In this document: piece after piece, positions 42,653 to 52,346 of the stretch
How positions within the stretch are numbered: position 1 is the stretch's first letter
How the letters are laid out: every line of letters begins with the position of its first letter
From: Ruminococcus flavefaciens AE3010
Lineage (GTDB): Bacteria > Bacillota > Clostridia > Oscillospirales > Ruminococcaceae
Direction: 5' to 3'
Assembly: GCF_000526795.1 (NCBI RefSeq)
Contig: NZ_JAGT01000001.1
Span: 1,953,501 to 2,017,500, forward strand
Length of the DNA stretch: 64,000 bases
Made by a program: the position numbers and the translations under genes
Notes under the pieces: model-generated
Told to the model about the DNA's origin: nothing
The model's input: only the letters and a program-made list of their open reading frames with translations
Database searches by the model: none

Positions 42653-43966
42653 ATGTATAAAATAAATTTTATAACGTTTGGCTGTAAAGTCAACCACTAT
42701 GAGACCGAGTGCATGAAGTCCCTTTTCCGTGAGGCAGGCTATGAAATAACCGAAGAATTATCGGAAGCTGACGCTGTGGTCATCAATTCCTGCACCGTGA
42801 CTTCCTCGGGAGACAGCCGTGCACTGACGGCTCTGAGAAAATCAAGGGCGGCTCTGCCCGATGCCGTCATAGCGCTGACAGGCTGCTATCCGCAGGCTAA
42901 CCGCGATGAAGCGGCTAAGCTCCCCGAAGCGGATATAATCGCAGGCACAAAGTCACGTGCACGCATTGTTGAGCTTGTGGGGAACTGCCTTGAGAATCGC
43001 TCCCGTGTGGTGGAGCTGTCGGACTACAGCTCCGAGGACAAGTTTGAGCCCCTGCAGTGCACCCGTTTTGACAGCAACACTCGTGCTTTCGTGAAGATAC
43101 AGGACGGCTGTGACCAGTTCTGTTCATACTGTATGATACCATTTGCGAGAGGACGCTGCCGTTCCAAGCCTATGGACGTGCTTCGTGAGGAGATAAGAGC
43201 TATCGCCGAAAACGGCGTCAAGGAGATAGTTCTGTCAGGCATAAACCTTGCATTCTACGGCAGAGAGTGGGGGCTTGACCTTGCTGACGCCGCCGAGATA
43301 TGCGCGGAGACCACAGGCATAGAGCGCATAAGGCTTGGCTCCTTAGAGCCCGAGATGATGTCGGCGGAGCTGCTGCAAAGGCTGAAAGCCCTGCCCCAGT
43401 TTTGTCCACAGTTCCATTTGTCACTGCAAAGCGGCTGCGAGGGGACGCTGAGAGCCATGAACCGCAAGTACACCGCCGCGGAGTACCTTGCTCTGACGGA
43501 GCGTATACGCGGGATATTCCCCGACTGCTCCTTTACTACGGACGTAATGGTGGGATTCCCACAGGAGACCGACGCAGACCACGCCGAGTCAGTTAAGTTC
43601 ATACGCAAAATAGGCTTTGCAAAGGTGCATGTGTTCCGCTATTCGCTGAGAAAGGGCACAAGGGCGGACAAAATGACGGGACAGGTGCCCGAGAGCGTCA
43701 AGACACAGCGCTGGAACGAAATGACCGCGGCAGCTGACGAGACAAGGGAAAAGTACCTGCGGTCACAGGTGGGAAAGACAGTGCCAGTGCTGTTTGAACG
43801 TGAAAATTCTACAGAATTTCACCGCGGATACGCACCTGACTATACATTAATAAAAATTTCTCGAAAAAATCCAGAAAAAAGTTTGCGTAATCGGATAATT
43901 AGTGTTATAATAGAAGAGTATGGTCACGACTTCTGTTTAGGCAGACCTGTCGGGGACGTTTATTAA
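42653..43966 (+). CDS. mtaB: tRNA t6A37 methylthiotransferase (MtaB/MiaB family)
   Basis: A radical SAM enzyme that adds a methylthio group to t6A37 of ANN-decoding tRNAs. The 437 residues contain the UPF0004 domain with three cluster cysteines (TFGCKVNHYE, INSCTVT, TGCYPQ), the radical SAM site CDQFCSYCMIP near residue 157, GGRC-like RGRCRSK, and a C-terminal TRAM region. The sequence TFGCKVN followed by the short spacing fits MtaB rather than MiaB. The ribosome site is weak (GAGG). Confidence 0.92.
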   Translation: MYKINFITFGCKVNHYETECMKSLFREAGYEITEELSEADAVVINSCTVTSSGDSRALTALRKSRAALPDAVIALTGCYPQANRDEAAKLPEADIIAGTKSRARIVELVGNCLENRSRVVELSDYSSEDKFEPLQCTRFDSNTRAFVKIQDGCDQFCSYCMIPFARGRCRSKPMDVLREEIRAIAENGVKEIVLSGINLAFYGREWGLDLADAAEICAETTGIERIRLGSLEPEMMSAELLQRLKALPQFCPQFHLSLQSGCEGTLRAMNRKYTAAEYLALTERIRGIFPDCSFTTDVMVGFPQETDADHAESVKFIRKIGFAKVHVFRYSLRKGTRADKMTGQVPESVKTQRWNEMTAAADETREKYLRSQVGKTVPVLFERENSTEFHRGYAPDYTLIKISRKNPEKSLRNRIISVIIEEYGHDFCLGRPVGDVY

Positions 43967-44169
43967 TGCGTAATTATTTTAACGGCTTGGTGGTTCGCTG
44001 AATGGAGAATTGAAAATGGAGAATGTAGAATTATGGTATCGCTTACGCGATATTATTTAAATCAGTCCGCATAGCGGACACATTCATTCTCAATTCTAAA
44101 TTCTCAATTCTCAATTACTATGATGAATTATCAATGCGCACTATGAATTATTTGAAGGGAGACTGAATT
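43967..44169. repeat. AT-rich gap with inverted GGAGAATT/AATTCTC tracts and two small palindromes
   Basis: AATGGAGAATTGAAAATGGAG (around 44000-44022) on the left and repeated ATTCTCAATTC on the right (44086-44117) are inverted; between them lie TATCGCTTACGCGATA (44037-44052) and GTCCGCATAGCGGAC. No gene or clear promoter; the purL ribosome site AGGGAG is at its end. Confidence 0.5.
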
Positions 44170-47100
44170 ATGTCCGTATTCAGAATTTACGTTGAAAAAA
44201 AGCCTGAATTTGCAGTAGAAGCTCAGTCTGTGCTCAGCGATATAAAAACTGCACTCAGACTTAACATTTCGGGTGTCCGTATCCTCAACAGATACGACGC
44301 AGATAAGCTCAGCGAGGAGGATTTCAAGGCTGCTGTAAGCACCGTTTTCTCAGAGCCTGCCGTTGACGTGGTATACGACGACCTTCCCCGGGTAAGCGAT
44401 ACAGACCGCGTTTTCGCTGTTGAGTACCTCCCCGGACAGTTCGACCAGAGAGCCGACAGCTGTGAGCAGTGTATCCAGATACTCCGTCAGGGAGAGCGCT
44501 GCCGCGTGAGAAACGCAAGAGTTTACATAATCTCGGGTATCATCAGTGATGAGGACTTCGCTAAGCTGAAATCCTATATCATCAACCCTGTTGAGAGCCG
44601 CGAGGCTTCACTGGAGACTGTAAAGACTCTCGATACAAATTACGATATCCCAACTACTGTTGAGGAGCTTGAGGGCTTCATCAACCTCAATGCATTCGGA
44701 CTTCACGCATTTGTGGACAAGTTCGGTCTTGCCATGGACTACGATGATATCAAGTTCTGTCAGGACTATTTCCGCAACGAGGAAAAGCGCAACCCCACTA
44801 TCACCGAGATCCGCATGATAGATACCTACTGGTCTGACCACTGCCGTCATACCACATTCCTCACAAATATAGAAAACGTAAAGATAAATACTCCTTATAT
44901 AAAAGATACATACGATATGTATGTTAATGTACGCAAGGAGCTGGGCAGAACGGACAAGCCCATGACCCTTATGGATCTTGCTACCCTTGCAGCAAAGAAG
45001 CTGAAAGCAGACGGAAAGCTCCCCGACCTTGACGAGAGCGAGGAGATAAATGCTTGTTCCGTAAAGATAAAGGTGGACATCGACGGTGAGCTCGAGGACT
45101 GGATTCTCATGTTCAAGAATGAGACCCACAACCACCCAACAGAGATAGAGCCTTTCGGCGGTGCGGCTACCTGCCTCGGCGGCGCTATCAGAGACCCCCT
45201 TTCTGGACGTTCATATGTATATCAGGCTATGCGTGTAACAGGTGCGGCTAATCCTCTCGTACCAGTTGAGGACACTATCGCAGGCAAGCTCCCACAGAGA
45301 AAGATAACTCTCGGTGCTGCCAACGGCTACAGCTCATACGGCAACCAGATAGGTCTTGCTACAGGTCATGTTGCTGAGGTATACCACCCGGGCTACGTTG
45401 CAAAGCGTATGGAGATAGGCGCAGTTCTGGGCGCTGCTCCTGCTGAGAATATCCGCAGAGAGAGACCTGTTCCCGGAGATATCGTTATTCTTCTGGGCGG
45501 CAAGACAGGACGCGACGGCTGCGGCGGTGCTACTGGCTCGTCAAAGTCACACACACTTGAATCTCTCGAACACTGCGGTGCAGAGGTACAGAAGGGTAAT
45601 CCTCCCGAGGAGAGAAAGCTCCAGAGACTCTTCCGCAATCCCGAGGTAACAAAGATGATAAAGCGCTGCAACGACTTCGGTGCAGGCGGCGTTTCAGTTG
45701 CTATCGGTGAGCTTACTGACGGTCTCGTTATCAACCTCAATGCAGTACCCAAGAAGTACGACGGACTTGACGGTACCGAGATAGCTATTTCCGAGTCTCA
45801 GGAGAGAATGGCAGTTGTCATTGCGCCCGAAGACCTTGACAAATTCATGGAGGAGGCTTCCAAGGAGAACCTTGAAGCTACCCTCGTTGCTGATGTTGTT
45901 GAAGAACCCCGCCTAAAAATGGTATGGAACGGCAACACTATCGTTGACCTGTCCCGTGAGTTCCTCAACTCCAACGGTGCTCCAAAGTATACAGACATCG
46001 AGGTAGAAGCTCCTGTGCTTCTTGAAGACGAGAACGTAACAGACAGCGCAGAGTCATGGACTCAGCTCATGTCAAACCTCAATGTATGCTCACAGAAGGG
46101 ACTTATCGAGAAGTTCGACTCCACGATCGGCGCAGGCACAGTACTTATGCCATTCGGCGGAGTATACCAGATGACTCCCTCACAGGCTATGGCTGCCAAG
46201 ATACCTGTACTCACAGGCGAGACCAACACCTGCTCGCTCATGGGCTGGGGCTATAACCCCGATATTTCCGAGAAGTCGCCTTACCACGGCTCAATGCTTG
46301 CTGTTATCGAGTCTATCGCTAAGGTAGTCGCAGCAGGCGGCTCATATAAGAAGTGCTGGCTCACATTCCAGGAGTACTTTGAGAGAACTCAGAACGACCC
46401 TGCACGCTGGGGCAAGCCTATGGCAGCTCTTCTCGGCGCATTCAAGGCTCAGCTGGAGCTTGCCTGCGGTTCTATCGGCGGTAAGGACTCCATGTCGGGT
46501 ACATTTGAGAATATCGACGTACCGCCTACACTTGTTTCCTTTGCGGTATCAACTGCTATGGCTGACAAGATAGTATCTACAGAGTTCAAGGGCTCAGGAA
46601 ACACTGTTATCTCCATAGTTCCCGAGTACGACGCAAACGGACTTCCCAAGTTCGACAGCATAAAGGCTTGCTTCGACAAGGTTGAGCAGATAATCAAGGA
46701 CGACCGCGCAAATGCTATATGGACAAACGGCTACGGCGGATTTGCCGAGGGTATCGCAAAGATGTGCTTCGGTAACAAGCTGGGCTTCGAGTTCACAACA
46801 AGACTCAGCGGCAAGGAGCTGTTCAAGCCCTGCTACGGCGCATTCATCATTGAGCTCAAGGGCGACGCCAAGGACGATGAGAACATCATCGGTAAGACTA
46901 TCTCCGATTACAAGATACTCTGCCTTGACTATACTATCAGCCTTGACAACCTCCAGAGGATATGGGAGGGCAAGCTGGAGCCTGTATTCCCCTGCCGCAT
47001 AAAGACAACGGATACAACTCCCCAGACCTATTCTTCACCAAACCGCATACAGCTTTCAGCTTCTACCAAGATAGCTAAGCCGAGAGTTCTTATCCCCGTA

Positions 47101-47874
47101 TTCCCCGGAACTAACTGCGAGTATGATACAGCAAGAGCCTTCGAGAAGGCAGGCGCTAAGGCTGAGGTAGTAGTTATCCGCAACCTGTCCGCAGGTGATA
47201 TCGAGGAGAGCGTAAGATACTTTGAGAGCGCAGTAAGACGCTCCGAGATAATCATGATACCGGGCGGCTTCAGCGGCGGTGACGAGCCCGAGGGAAGCGG
47301 TAAGTTCATCACAGCATTCTTCCGCAACCCCAAGATAAAGGACGCAGTTCACGACCTTTTAAAGAACCGCGACGGACTTATGCTTGGTATATGCAACGGC
47401 TTCCAGGCACTTATCAAGCTGGGACTTGTTCCATACGGCGAGATAATCGACATGGCTGATGACGCTCCTACACTTACATTCAATACTATCAACCGCCACC
47501 AGTCCATGATGGTAAATACACGAATCGCTTCCAACAAGAGCCCATGGCTCTATGGCTGCGAGGTTGGCGATATCCATACAGTTCCTATCTCACACGGCGA
47601 GGGACGCTTCGTAGCTCCCGCAAGTCTCATTCAGCAGCTTGCAAACAACGGTCAGATAGCAACTCAGTACGTTGACCTTGACGGCAATCCCACAATGGAT
47701 ATCCGCTACAATCCCAATACCTCTATCGAGGCTATCGAGGGAATCACATCTCCCGACGGACGAGTATTCGGTAAAATGGGACACTCCGAGCGTAAGGGCA
47801 GCTATATCTGCAAGAACGTTCAGGGTGAAAAAGACCAGAAGATCTTCGAAAGCGGCGTTAAATACTTCACATGA
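44170..47874 (+). CDS. purL: Phosphoribosylformylglycinamidine synthase, fused single-chain form
   Basis: ATP- and glutamine-dependent fourth step of purine synthesis. The 1234-residue chain joins the PurS-like N-terminal domain, the linker (DTYWSDHCRHTTF near residue 220), two AIRS-type ATP-binding halves (NETHNHPTEIEPFGGAAT near 318; GGKDSMSG near 775) and a C-terminal glutaminase domain with nucleophile Cys in GICNGFQAL near 1075 and HGEGRF near 1140. Many Firmicutes use separate purS, purQ and purL; this fused clostridial form replaces all three. It is a single-gene unit here, with no other pur genes nearby. Confidence 0.97.
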   Translation: MSVFRIYVEKKPEFAVEAQSVLSDIKTALRLNISGVRILNRYDADKLSEEDFKAAVSTVFSEPAVDVVYDDLPRVSDTDRVFAVEYLPGQFDQRADSCEQCIQILRQGERCRVRNARVYIISGIISDEDFAKLKSYIINPVESREASLETVKTLDTNYDIPTTVEELEGFINLNAFGLHAFVDKFGLAMDYDDIKFCQDYFRNEEKRNPTITEIRMIDTYWSDHCRHTTFLTNIENVKINTPYIKDTYDMYVNVRKELGRTDKPMTLMDLATLAAKKLKADGKLPDLDESEEINACSVKIKVDIDGELEDWILMFKNETHNHPTEIEPFGGAATCLGGAIRDPLSGRSYVYQAMRVTGAANPLVPVEDTIAGKLPQRKITLGAANGYSSYGNQIGLATGHVAEVYHPGYVAKRMEIGAVLGAAPAENIRRERPVPGDIVILLGGKTGRDGCGGATGSSKSHTLESLEHCGAEVQKGNPPEERKLQRLFRNPEVTKMIKRCNDFGAGGVSVAIGELTDGLVINLNAVPKKYDGLDGTEIAISESQERMAVVIAPEDLDKFMEEASKENLEATLVADVVEEPRLKMVWNGNTIVDLSREFLNSNGAPKYTDIEVEAPVLLEDENVTDSAESWTQLMSNLNVCSQKGLIEKFDSTIGAGTVLMPFGGVYQMTPSQAMAAKIPVLTGETNTCSLMGWGYNPDISEKSPYHGSMLAVIESIAKVVAAGGSYKKCWLTFQEYFERTQNDPARWGKPMAALLGAFKAQLELACGSIGGKDSMSGTFENIDVPPTLVSFAVSTAMADKIVSTEFKGSGNTVISIVPEYDANGLPKFDSIKACFDKVEQIIKDDRANAIWTNGYGGFAEGIAKMCFGNKLGFEFTTRLSGKELFKPCYGAFIIELKGDAKDDENIIGKTISDYKILCLDYTISLDNLQRIWEGKLEPVFPCRIKTTDTTPQTYSSPNRIQLSASTKIAKPRVLIPVFPGTNCEYDTARAFEKAGAKAEVVVIRNLSAGDIEESVRYFESAVRRSEIIMIPGGFSGGDEPEGSGKFITAFFRNPKIKDAVHDLLKNRDGLMLGICNGFQALIKLGLVPYGEIIDMADDAPTLTFNTINRHQSMMVNTRIASNKSPWLYGCEVGDIHTVPISHGEGRFVAPASLIQQLANNGQIATQYVDLDGNPTMDIRYNPNTSIEAIEGITSPDGRVFGKMGHSERKGSYICKNVQGEKDQKIFESGVKYFT

Positions 47875-47876
47875 TG

Positions 47877-47905
47877 AAAAAGGGACAGCTTCGGCTGTCC
47901 TTTTT
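47877..47905 (+). terminator. Terminator of purL
   Basis: GGACAGC TTCG GCTGTCC flanked by A5 and followed by T5. Confidence 0.93.
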
Positions 47906-47923
47906 CAGTTGAGAGTTTAGAGC

Positions 47924-48010
47924 GTAGGGGACGGCGTCCTCGACGTCCCGTGTATGCCTGACAACGCAAATAACATGAACCCACTGTAGGGACGAACAGT
48001 GTTCGCCCGC
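47924..48010. repeat. Two REP-like units after purL
   Basis: GTAG-GGGACGGCGTCCTCGACGTCCC at 47924 (arms GGGACG/CGTCCC) and GTAG-GGACGAACAGTGTTCGCCC at 47986. Confidence 0.6.
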
Positions 48011-48017
48011 AGAACGC

Positions 48018-48054
48018 AAAAAAGGCTGCACAGAATATCTGTGCAGCCTTTTAT
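48018..48054 (-). terminator. Terminator of the LCP-tatD-PP2C-GT operon
   Basis: GGCTGCACAG AATAT CTGTGCAGCC with A6 on one side and T4 on the other; read on the minus strand it is followed by T6, 10 bp after the operon end. Confidence 0.92.
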
Positions 48055-48063
48055 TATCAGCCG

Positions 48064-49842
48064 TTATTCCGCTTTCTGCGGCTTTCTCTCAAAAACATTG
48101 CCTGTCTGATCGTTTATCCATTCAAACTGAGGATATTCATCAAAAAGGTCATCACGCATATAAAAATAAATACAGCTATGATTTACACATACCTTACCGA
48201 CCGTGCAGTAGTCTATCATCTTGACAGGCAGATACCTTACGCCCTCAAGTGTTTTTTCATCATATACATCGTCTATGGGACAGTAGCCGACTATAAAATC
48301 CGGAAGTCCCTTTTCGCGCCAGAGACTGTATATCTTCTCGGAATCTTCCTTATACTGATAGTGCATATACATATCCTCGGGACAGTCCGCATTAAAATTC
48401 ATAATGATATTTTTATCAAAATAAGGCTGTATCATAGCAGATGCACCTGAAAGATAGGTCCTGCTTTCTTTTATTGGACGATGAGCCGACGGTATCTCAA
48501 GAGTCGCAAACAGATACCTGTCAATTTTCTCATCATCATCGTCGTCATCATCATCGCCCTCATACTTAACGTCCCACATTGCCATTATATTGGTATCCTC
48601 AAGGTGATTCTCCTTGATAATATCGGCAACACAGGTCAGCCCGACCTCATGGGTCATGTCAAGTACTGATGCAATAACGCTGTATGCTACGGGAGCAAGA
48701 CAAATGAGAGAACCTGCAACGATAACAAATTTTCTGATAGACGGCGATGTCACCTTTGAATTCAGCTTCTTCATAAATTCGGGAACAGCTATGCCCCCCT
48801 CCTGTTCAGCCATTATCCAGAACAAGAATATGTGCAGAAGAGCTCCAAGTCCAAGATGATGGATGGAAACATACTTAAATGCCCAGACAACTGTAACTAT
48901 AAGATATGGAAGAAAAAATGTGAAGAACTTCTTATTCTTTACAGCAAAGGCAGACAGTCCCACCCACATGGCAAGTCCGCATATTATTTCCACGATACCA
49001 ATGGCAGGAATGGAATTGATATCATAATTTCCCAATAATATGCCGCTCCAGCTCTCAAAGGGCATTGCAGCAAGGTATTCATAGAAGGGCAGGAATATCA
49101 CTCTGTCGAAAACTGATAAGCCGTCATCTGCACCGATATAATAGCAATTATCCGCAGGTATTATCATCAGCATGACCGCAACTGCTATGACCAGTATAAA
49201 GCACAGCGACCAGAACCGCATATCCTTCCAGAAGAACTTCAGCTTCTTGTTACGGATAAGCTCAGCGATTATCTCAAATGTCCATACTATGCAAAGTCCT
49301 CCTGCTATCATCAATCCAAAGGCTGTTGAAAGAGAAAGCAGCGTCATAGCAAGAATATACCGCCATGGGTGAGCATTTCTATCCTTGTAGGCAATAGCCA
49401 TAAGGAAGAAAGCTATCATTGATATGGAATAGGGACGGCTCAGCACTCCGTACTGATAAAAGAAATAGAACGTGAACGGAAGCAGATACCGTACTATCTT
49501 AGGGAACGGTGAACGGAATATCAGCAGCGCCATAGCTATGACGCAAAAAACAGTATTTATGGCTTTCAGCGTGAAGTCAACGGGAGCGCCGTTTTTGGCA
49601 AATATGGAAAGAAAAAGATGCCACATGGGCGGATGTCCCTCATAATGGGGGATATATGTGAAGAGCTCCTTGAACGAAGCACATTTTGCTATCTGCCACG
49701 CCTGAGTCTCGTCGAACCACAGCTCATGAAAACAGGTCACAAATATTATTCCTGCCGTATAGATCAGCAAGACCAGCAGATCGGATTTAAAGCTGTTTTT
49801 CTCATCTGCTCTTCTGATAAATAAGCTTTTTAGTTTGCTCAC
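48064..49842 (-). CDS. GT-C-fold membrane protein (glycosyltransferase-like)
   Basis: About 592 residues with 10-12 helices. The first outer loop has WFDETQAWQIA and HYEGHPPMWHLF, the acidic loop and HPP pattern of GT39/ArnT-like enzymes that move a sugar from a lipid carrier. A soluble C-terminal part follows. Between helix bundle and tail is a run of eight Asp (GAT/GAC codons), which could be length-variable. I place the start at GTG 49842, 6 bp after AAAAGGGGA; ATG 49848 abuts that site and ATG 49860 has none. Last gene of the four-gene operon, 17 bp after the PP2C gene. Confidence 0.72.
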   Translation of the reverse strand: MSKLKSLFIRRADEKNSFKSDLLVLLIYTAGIIFVTCFHELWFDETQAWQIAKCASFKELFTYIPHYEGHPPMWHLFLSIFAKNGAPVDFTLKAINTVFCVIAMALLIFRSPFPKIVRYLLPFTFYFFYQYGVLSRPYSISMIAFFLMAIAYKDRNAHPWRYILAMTLLSLSTAFGLMIAGGLCIVWTFEIIAELIRNKKLKFFWKDMRFWSLCFILVIAVAVMLMIIPADNCYYIGADDGLSVFDRVIFLPFYEYLAAMPFESWSGILLGNYDINSIPAIGIVEIICGLAMWVGLSAFAVKNKKFFTFFLPYLIVTVVWAFKYVSIHHLGLGALLHIFLFWIMAEQEGGIAVPEFMKKLNSKVTSPSIRKFVIVAGSLICLAPVAYSVIASVLDMTHEVGLTCVADIIKENHLEDTNIMAMWDVKYEGDDDDDDDDEKIDRYLFATLEIPSAHRPIKESRTYLSGASAMIQPYFDKNIIMNFNADCPEDMYMHYQYKEDSEKIYSLWREKGLPDFIVGYCPIDDVYDEKTLEGVRYLPVKMIDYCTVGKVCVNHSCIYFYMRDDLFDEYPQFEWINDQTGNVFERKPQKAE

Positions 49843-49877
49843 GTACATTCCCCTTTTCATTTATGTAACAGCTGTCA

Positions 49878-50627
49878 TCACTCATAATAGACTGCCGCGA
49901 TCACTGTTATATTATCCTTGCTGCCGTTATCAAGAGCCTTTTTCACCAGAAGCTCCAGCCTTGCTTTCAGAGGCTTGGGCATTTCCAGAACCTCTTCAAT
50001 ATCCAGCACCGACACATAATCCGAAAGTCCGTCGGTGCAGAGCAGCAGCAGGTCGCCGTACTCCATTCCGCCCTCAAGCTTTACCGTATCTATCTGAGGT
50101 TCGGATTTGACGTTGCCCAGTACGGGGAAGATTATATTCCTGTGAACATGAGTGCTTCTCTCCTCGCTGGTTATAGCTCCCTCGTCGATGAGGAGCTGTA
50201 CCAGTGACTGGTCGCGGGATATCTGCCTGATACGTCCGCCGCGGTAACGGTACAGACGGGAATCTCCCACATTGAATGTAAGTATATTATTCGCCTCGTC
50301 CACAGCAATGCCGCAGATAGTAGCCTGCATATTGTGCATTTCAGGATCGGACTCGCTGTATTCCGCAAGCTTTTTATGTATGGCAAGGAGCTCCTCGTCA
50401 AGCTTCATATCACCGCTGTAGCCCATATCGCGGATATACTCAAGGCACATCTTTGAAGCAAGCTCACCTGAGCGCTCCCCCGAAACTCCGTCGGATACCG
50501 CCGCTATGAACGGCACCTCAAGCTCATGCTCGGAAGAACCCGAATCTATTACGCTGTCCTTAATGAGCAGGGCGTCCTCGTTATGGGGCATAACGCCCTT
50601 TTCTGTTACTCCGCAGCAGTAATACAC
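49878..50627 (-). CDS. PP2C-family Ser/Thr phosphatase (PrpC-like)
   Basis: A 249-residue metal-dependent phosphatase. Motifs: HNEDALL near residue 15, AVSDGVSGERSG near 43, FNVGDSRLYRYR near 118, LLCTDGLSD near 195, and GSKDNITVIAA near 235. It would reverse Ser/Thr phosphorylation by a membrane kinase; no active kinase is nearby, and the PASTA protein at 5.9 kb is probably inactive. The start is GTG, 7 bp after AAAGGAGG. It lies 46 bp after tatD. Confidence 0.92.
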   Translation of the reverse strand: MYYCCGVTEKGVMPHNEDALLIKDSVIDSGSSEHELEVPFIAAVSDGVSGERSGELASKMCLEYIRDMGYSGDMKLDEELLAIHKKLAEYSESDPEMHNMQATICGIAVDEANNILTFNVGDSRLYRYRGGRIRQISRDQSLVQLLIDEGAITSEERSTHVHRNIIFPVLGNVKSEPQIDTVKLEGGMEYGDLLLLCTDGLSDYVSVLDIEEVLEMPKPLKARLELLVKKALDNGSKDNITVIAAVYYE

Positions 50628-50673
50628 TCGTTTTCCTCCTTTCGCTTTTATTAATTCAAAAACAGCTTCACTG

Positions 50674-51441
50674 TCAGTTTATACCGTACATGGTCATACC
50701 GTTTTTGCAGGTGATATCAATGAGCTCCTGCACCGAAACGCCTTTTATCTCGGCTGCCTTGGCTGCTGTATAGGCTATCATTGAGCTGTCGCAGCGCCGA
50801 CCTCTGAAGGGCTCGGGAGCCATATAGGGACAGTCTGTCTCCATGAGAAGCTTGTCCATAGGCACCTCTGCCAGAGCTTTCAGCGCCTTTTTGGCATTTT
50901 TGAAGGTAAGCACTCCCGTAAAGCCGATATACATTCCCAGCTTCAGTATCTCCTTTGCAGTCTCCGCAGAGCCGCTGAAGCAGTGAACTACGCCCTTGGG
51001 ACGGTATTCACTGAGTATATCCACGGTGTCCTCAACGGCGTCCCTGCTGTGAACAATAACGGGCATATCCAGTTCATTGGCAAATGCCAGCTGCTCGCGG
51101 AAAAAGCGTATCTGCAGGTCACGGTCATAGCCGTCGTAGTGATAGTCGAGACCTATCTCACCTACCGCCTTTATCTTATTATTGGCTGCTATCATCTCGC
51201 GCAGGCTGTCAAGATAACCGTCGGTAGTCTCGTCCACGGATTCGGGGTGGACTCCTGCGGCTGCGTATACATAGCCGTATTTCTGAGAAAGCAGGGAATT
51301 CTCGGCAGAATCATCAAGTCCCGACGCTGCCAGCATCACCAGCTTTACGCCTTTTTCGGGAAGCTCCGCAAGCACCTGCTCCCTGTCCTCATCAAAGGCA
51401 CTGTCCGCATAATGAGCGTGTGTATCAAATATTCCCGTCAT
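50674..51441 (-). CDS. tatD: TatD-family metal-dependent hydrolase (DNase)
   Basis: 255 residues of the amidohydrolase fold. DTHAHYADSAFDEDR at the N-terminus binds metal; GEIGLDYHYD near 95, PVIVHSRDA near 130, VHCFSG near 152 and METDCPYMAPEPFRG near 202 complete the site. Such proteins act as 3'-5' DNases in repair and quality control. The ATG overlaps the LCP-like gene by 4 bp. A TatD-associated radical SAM gene lies 4 kb away at 55312. Confidence 0.94.
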   Translation of the reverse strand: MTGIFDTHAHYADSAFDEDREQVLAELPEKGVKLVMLAASGLDDSAENSLLSQKYGYVYAAAGVHPESVDETTDGYLDSLREMIAANNKIKAVGEIGLDYHYDGYDRDLQIRFFREQLAFANELDMPVIVHSRDAVEDTVDILSEYRPKGVVHCFSGSAETAKEILKLGMYIGFTGVLTFKNAKKALKALAEVPMDKLLMETDCPYMAPEPFRGRRCDSSMIAYTAAKAAEIKGVSVQELIDITCKNGMTMYGIN

Positions 51442-52346
51442 TTCTCTTCCTTATTTCCCTTTTTGGACTTGCTGTCCTTTGAGTCCTTGAAATAGTTTTC
51501 CTTGACATTCTCGATAAAGGAGCTGCTTGGGATAAAGTCCTCACCTGCGGCTGTACCGTCAAGTGAAAGGGGCACTGCAATAGCTGCTCCGTACTCGAAC
51601 ATGTTCTTGATGCCGTTCTTGCGCTCCTTATAATCGGCAGCAGTAACGTCGGACTCTACCATATTTATGACGATACTGAAATTGTTGTCGAAGCTGTCAG
51701 CGATACGCTTTCCGTCAGCCTGATTCACCATAGCCGAAAGTACAGCAGAAGCGGTAACTGCACGCTCGGACTCTCCGCCCTTGAACATAAGGTAGTTTAC
51801 GAAAGTCTCGATCTGGTCGCTGTTAAGGTATTGCTGGCTGCCGTCATTCTTGAAGCCTGCTATGTCAGCGTTAACGGAATACGTAACGCCGCCGAAGATA
51901 TCACAGACCTTCTGGAATGCAGCGGAATCGAACTTCATGTACTTGTCAACTTCAATGTCGAACACCTTTTCAACGAATTCCTCAGCAGAAGCAGGTCCGC
52001 CGTTTCTGTAGTTGTCCAGTATGCTCAGCTGCTGTCCGTCAACGAGAGCGATGGAGTTTGAGGGGATACCCACGAATATCAGGCGCTTTTTCAGCGGGAG
52101 AGAACGCATGAGCATAAATGTGGGAGGACTGTGCTTCTCGGGTACGTCCAGTATCAGAAGCATGGTATGATTGTCCTCGGCAGTTATCTGACCGCTGGTG
52201 CGCGGTACCGGCTCGGGTGGCTGCTCCACCTTGCCGAAGCCGAAATATCTGTAAATACCATAGGCGATACCGCCGACGACGATAAGTCCGATGAATATTG
52301 TCGCAAGAAACGGTAATGCAACATGTCCTGTTTTTTTATTAGCCAT
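51438..52346 (-). CDS. LCP (LytR-CpsA-Psr) family-like protein with degenerate active site
   Basis: A 302-residue protein with one N-terminal membrane helix (about 12-33) and an outer domain. The later part fits LCP proteins: LSILDNYRNGGPASAEEFVEKVF, YMKFDSAAFQKVCDIFGGVTYSV. The phosphate-binding IPRDS motif reads GIPSNSIAL, and the later conserved Arg (ALxYVR) region reads IETFVNYLMF. Transfer of wall polymers is therefore doubtful; it may bind lipid-linked polymers without catalysis. First gene of the operon with tatD (4-bp overlap), PP2C and the GT-C-like gene. Lys/Glu-rich C-terminus. Confidence 0.78.
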   Translation of the reverse strand: MANKKTGHVALPFLATIFIGLIVVGGIAYGIYRYFGFGKVEQPPEPVPRTSGQITAEDNHTMLLILDVPEKHSPPTFMLMRSLPLKKRLIFVGIPSNSIALVDGQQLSILDNYRNGGPASAEEFVEKVFDIEVDKYMKFDSAAFQKVCDIFGGVTYSVNADIAGFKNDGSQQYLNSDQIETFVNYLMFKGGESERAVTASAVLSAMVNQADGKRIADSFDNNFSIVINMVESDVTAADYKERKNGIKNMFEYGAAIAVPLSLDGTAAGEDFIPSSSFIENVKENYFKDSKDSKSKKGNKEEK

